NCBI GenBank assembly: GCA_023053575.1
Contig: JAKZAP010000018.1
Span: forward strand, 1,240,001 to 1,304,000
From: Branchinecta lynchi
Taxonomy: Eukaryota; Arthropoda; Branchiopoda; Anostraca; Branchinectidae
Direction of reading: 5' to 3'
Length of the DNA: 64,000 nt
The notes under the pieces are model-generated. The model ran no database searches and was not told the DNA's origin. It worked only from the letters and a program-made list of their open reading frames with translations. Below are positions 61,068-64,000 of this stretch, piece by piece. The position numbers were made by a program, and so were the translations under genes. The first letter of the stretch is position 1, and the number at the start of each line of letters is the position of its first letter.

Positions 61068-62163
61068 AACAAAACCAAAGGTGTCGATGGGATCCCAAAA
61101 ATCTAATGTTTGATTCAGATAATTGGGTCTTGTCTTCGCCAGATCCAGTCTTGGACAGGCTAATCATCAGAGAACACCAAGTTCAGATATACCTCTATAA
61201 GCCATATCTATTTTGACGGTACTGACCGAGACTTCCTGCCGATTTCCGACCGAACTAGTCCAGCAAAAAAAAAAGTCAGAAACAAAGCCAGTGTATCTCC
61301 TTATATACGCTATAAAGAACATCTAATCAACTTTGAATAAAAGTTTGACTTAAAAAAAATCCGGTTACAACCGGATTCCGGAATAATTATATTTCCGGGA
61401 AAAAAACCATTGTCATATACCGACTCAGCCTCTCTTCTTACCCCTTAATCTGTCATCTAATCGAACTTTTGCTTTTAACAAATTTTCCGGTTTTGGCGGA
61501 TTCCAGGCGAAGTTATCCCGCGAGAAAATGATTTTCACCGTCGTGTTCGGCATGTCTATTTATTCACAAATCAAACATTTAATCAACTGCAAATTAAACT
61601 TTTACTTTTAACCAACTTTCGAGTTTTCGCCGGATTTCGGACTAACTACATGTTCGGCGAGAAAATTGTTTTCACCATCGTGTTCAGCATGTCTTCTTAC
61701 GGCCCTAAATTGACCATTTAATCAACTTCAAATAAAACTTTTACTTTTAACCAATTTTCCGGTTTTCAAATATTCTTTGAGCCCAAGCTGACTTCGAAAC
61801 ATTTATTCAAACATTGTTTGAATAAATGTTTCCGGTTTTCGCCGGATTCCGGACGAACTACATGTCCGGCATGAAAATGGTTTTCATTATCGTGCTCAGC
61901 ATGCCTTCTTACCCCATAATCGACTATCACATTAGCTGTTTAAAAATATTTTGTTTGTCCCTTAATTTGAACCCCCTCCTCCACCCCTAAATATGGAGCT
62001 ACATAGCCCATCTACGAACTTGACCTCCCAATGAATCCTCACACCAAGTTTCATCAAAATATCTCATTGCCTTCGAGAGTTATCGTGCTTACAGACGGAT
62101 AAACGGACGGACGGACATTTTTGCGATGTCATAGGTATCCCTCCACTTACATTTTAGGATCCC
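61068..62163 (-). repeat. family A repeat, full length, inverted, with a small insertion
   Basis: Reads AACAAAACCAAAGGTGTCG at the left and CTCCACTTACATTTTAGGAT at the right, i.e. the family A ends reversed. The internal units are in the same fixed order. 61765-61832 is inserted family H end sequence forming a perfect 18-bp-arm palindrome (61797-61833). Confidence 0.9.
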
Positions 62164-62382
62164 AGAAATCTATCAGCACATGAACGAAGAATTAGAAGCC
62201 TGGAAGACAATGTGGAAGAGCGAAGAGACAATCTTCCTCAACCTGAGTCGTGAGATCACGAGAAAGATATGAACTTCTTAAAGTTTAACCGAAAAGGGAA
62301 TAGGACCAGTCTAGTTAAATAATAAAATAAATTAATGGGAAATCGCTGAGAAGTGACAATCTTGTTTACCTTCACTTAAAGA

Positions 62383-63067
62383 GGTTTGAAGACCCGATGA
62401 AAATGCGTTACTTTGTTGCTCCAATATTCACGGATAATCGATTTTCATATAGTGGAATTTTCCTGTCGGATTTGTGGTACCTCTATGCGCTTGTACCTCT
62501 GTTGTATGCTAGAGGAAAACGATTTACAAAAATAAGTGTTCACGCAGTGAGCTACCGTAATAATAATGTACTTTATTTCCTTAATAGCTTGTATTATACA
62601 CGCTAGCACTGGATCGTCATTCACACAAATAACATATGACAATTACATAAGTAGACATTTCATACACGTACAACTTGAAAATATAATTTGACTTAACTTC
62701 ATCTACACGTACACAACTTGAAAATATAATTTGAATTAACTAGAATTAAAATATTGGGTAAAATAGGGTACAAAAGATTTCAGGTAACGATCTGTCGAGT
62801 TTATGGGTGGTCTTTCTAGTCTCTGGGAATCAGCGTCCCTCTGTCTCTGTCACGTATTAGGCCTGCTATTTGTTGTAGTATCAAAATCAGGTAGAATTGC
62901 ACGATGAGCATGAGCATGCACGTTCGCAAGATGATCACTGGCCACTGAAAAGCCGCGTTTATATTGAGATTCAATTTTCCGCGTCACTCATCACTCTCAA
63001 TTTTGTGTTGTCAGGATGGCTGTAGGTATTCTGAACGTCATATTGGAGCAAATAGTGAAAAACAAAA
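62383..63067 (+). repeat. family W repeat interrupted by an antisense LINE/SINE tail
   Basis: 62383-62556 and 62930-63067 match 14060-14350 as two halves. The ~370 bp between begin TAATAATAATGTACTTTATT, like an inverted A-rich tail. Confidence 0.75.
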
Positions 63068-63242
63068 AATCCCAAAAGTTAAACTTTAATAAATATTCCT
63101 TCATTTGGTAGTGCAAAGCGGATAAAAATGTAAAATACAGTAAAAACAATCAGAATCAATAAAAGTGATCAGAAAGTGGTCCAGGGCTCTTACCAACTGA
63201 TTCCATCACCTGGATATCTTTTTTTGAAAAAATTCATTTTAA

Positions 63243-63352
63243 GGGCATTTCCCGTGTTCTCGCTGTTTTCGGTTCAGGGAGTGACTCCGCCTATTCTCGC
63301 CGTTCCCCTTGATTCCCCGAGGAGTCCTCAGGGAACTACGATAACACGCCTT
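63243..63352 (+). mobile_element. family D MITE, short copy
   Basis: CGTGTTCTCGCTGTTTTCGG left, CTCGCCGTTCCCC middle, and AACTACGATAACACGCC right end. Confidence 0.6.
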
Positions 63353-63519
63353 ATGAGATATTTAAAAGTTCCGGCATTTCCATATAAACTAGGACTATAA
63401 AGGACCCCACTGATACTCAACGAAACCGTCTTTTCCGGATCTGACCAGGACTGAGGGGGAATCCGGGACCTTGTGATCCCTATGCGTCAAGAAAACGGTC
63501 GTGGGTCCTAGACAGTCGG

Positions 63520-63735
63520 AATTTTAACACAGGACCTTCGGCTTTCAAAGCCATTGCTCTACCCCTGAGGTACAGAGGAGCTTTTGAACATAGTTCGCAG
63601 ACCACTACAATGGTCAGGAAGAAGCAGGCCAAAGGAACGATGATCCCGCCGAAGACAAATCTATCTAAGCACTTCCTATCCCCATGTCAAGGGATTAGAT
63701 AGATATTACCTAGATGGAACTATGACAAGTAAACC
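63520..63735 (-). repeat. degenerate tRNA-like sequence with the same 5' flank as the 54835 locus
   Basis: Minus-strand 63520-63579 looks like a decayed tRNA (D arm GGTAGAGC, anticodon-like loop TTTGAAA, spoiled T arm and acceptor). The adjoining 63580-63735 matches the sequence beside the tRNA-Thr-like gene (54908-55060), including GTTCGCA..ACCACTA and AAGC.GGCCA blocks. The unit therefore repeats as flank plus tRNA-like part, unlike a usual SINE, where the tRNA part leads. Confidence 0.55.
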
Positions 63736-63739
63736 AGCT

Positions 63740-63927
63740 GGTAAAAATAGTCGATTGTTTTCTTAGAAATAGTAGTTTTTCTTAAAATCAGCCGATTTTT
63801 CGTCAACACAGTCGTTTTGTCTCAATAATAGTCGTTTTTATCTGCAAAAACAGTCGGTTTAAATGACAAGACAGTCGGTAAATACCTTGCCCCCCCCCCC
63901 CCAACATTTTGGTTAGTAACGCCTCTG
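63740..63927 (-). mobile_element. M2 hAT-type MITE, second copy
   Basis: The right end reads inward CAGAGGCGTTACTAACC with the G-tract from nt 26. The interior repeats AGTCGTTTTT and ACAGTCGGT modules. The left end is unclear. Confidence 0.7.
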
Positions 63928-63945
63928 CTCGTCGCCAATCCCTAG

Positions 63946-64000
63946 CAGGGGCGTCCTGGTAAAACCTGGTAAACCTGGTAAAATTTACTGAATCGGTACC
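63946..64000 (+). mobile_element. start of a hAT-like element cut by the window edge
   Basis: CAGGGGCGTCCTGGTAAAACC, followed by repeated CTGGTAAA and ACTGAATCGGTACC; similar to the left end at 1559. Confidence 0.45.

Overview
This is animal nuclear DNA: one long spliced gene set in a dense, nested field of transposable elements. Spliceosomal introns, LINE-type reverse transcriptase remnants, hAT- and Tc1-like MITEs and a Pol III tRNA-like gene rule out a bacterial or phage origin. The phylum cannot be fixed from sequence alone. A repeat-rich invertebrate (an arthropod or similar) is my inference.

The one gene I can establish is the orthologue of PPP1R10/PNUTS, the nuclear targeting subunit of protein phosphatase 1, on the + strand. 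Eleven exons (18324-57565) join with intact GT/AG sites and consistent phases into 922 codons plus a stop. Recognisable parts, in order, are a charged Lys/Ser/Glu/Asp linker, a conserved KFRS block, an FMDAL block, the PP1-docking segment (TIKW, then FFYF, then the Arg of DETER), a conserved IPW/LFL region, a Pro/Met/Gly-rich region, an Arg-rich tail and a C-terminal CCCH zinc finger. The N-terminal TFIIS-like domain expected of PNUTS is not in the visible exons and is presumably encoded upstream. Intron 1 is about 22.9 kb; the other introns are 0.5-2.9 kb.

Layout. 1-18323: repeats only. These include several copies of an ordered ~135-bp-unit element (family A), an ACCGAATCC-rich hAT-like element split by a LINE (1559-3450), a 3.8-kb element with inverted hairpin ends (7290-11100), a 42-bp tandem array and LINE fragments. 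18324-57565: PNUTS, with introns carrying families A, B, C, D, H, P, T, U, V and Z, several hAT MITEs, long palindromes, antisense LINE fragments and an antisense tRNA-Thr(UGU)-like gene in intron 9. 57566-64000: a 139-bp satellite directly after the stop codon, then more copies of the same repeats. Letters are names I assigned by matching copies inside this window.

No CRISPR array, operon, rRNA gene or viral gene set was seen. The most informative observations are two hAT insertions with 8-bp target duplications and matching empty sites in paralogous repeats, a shared design of a G-tract 26-28 nt inside hAT-type ends, and the fixed-order unit architecture of family A.
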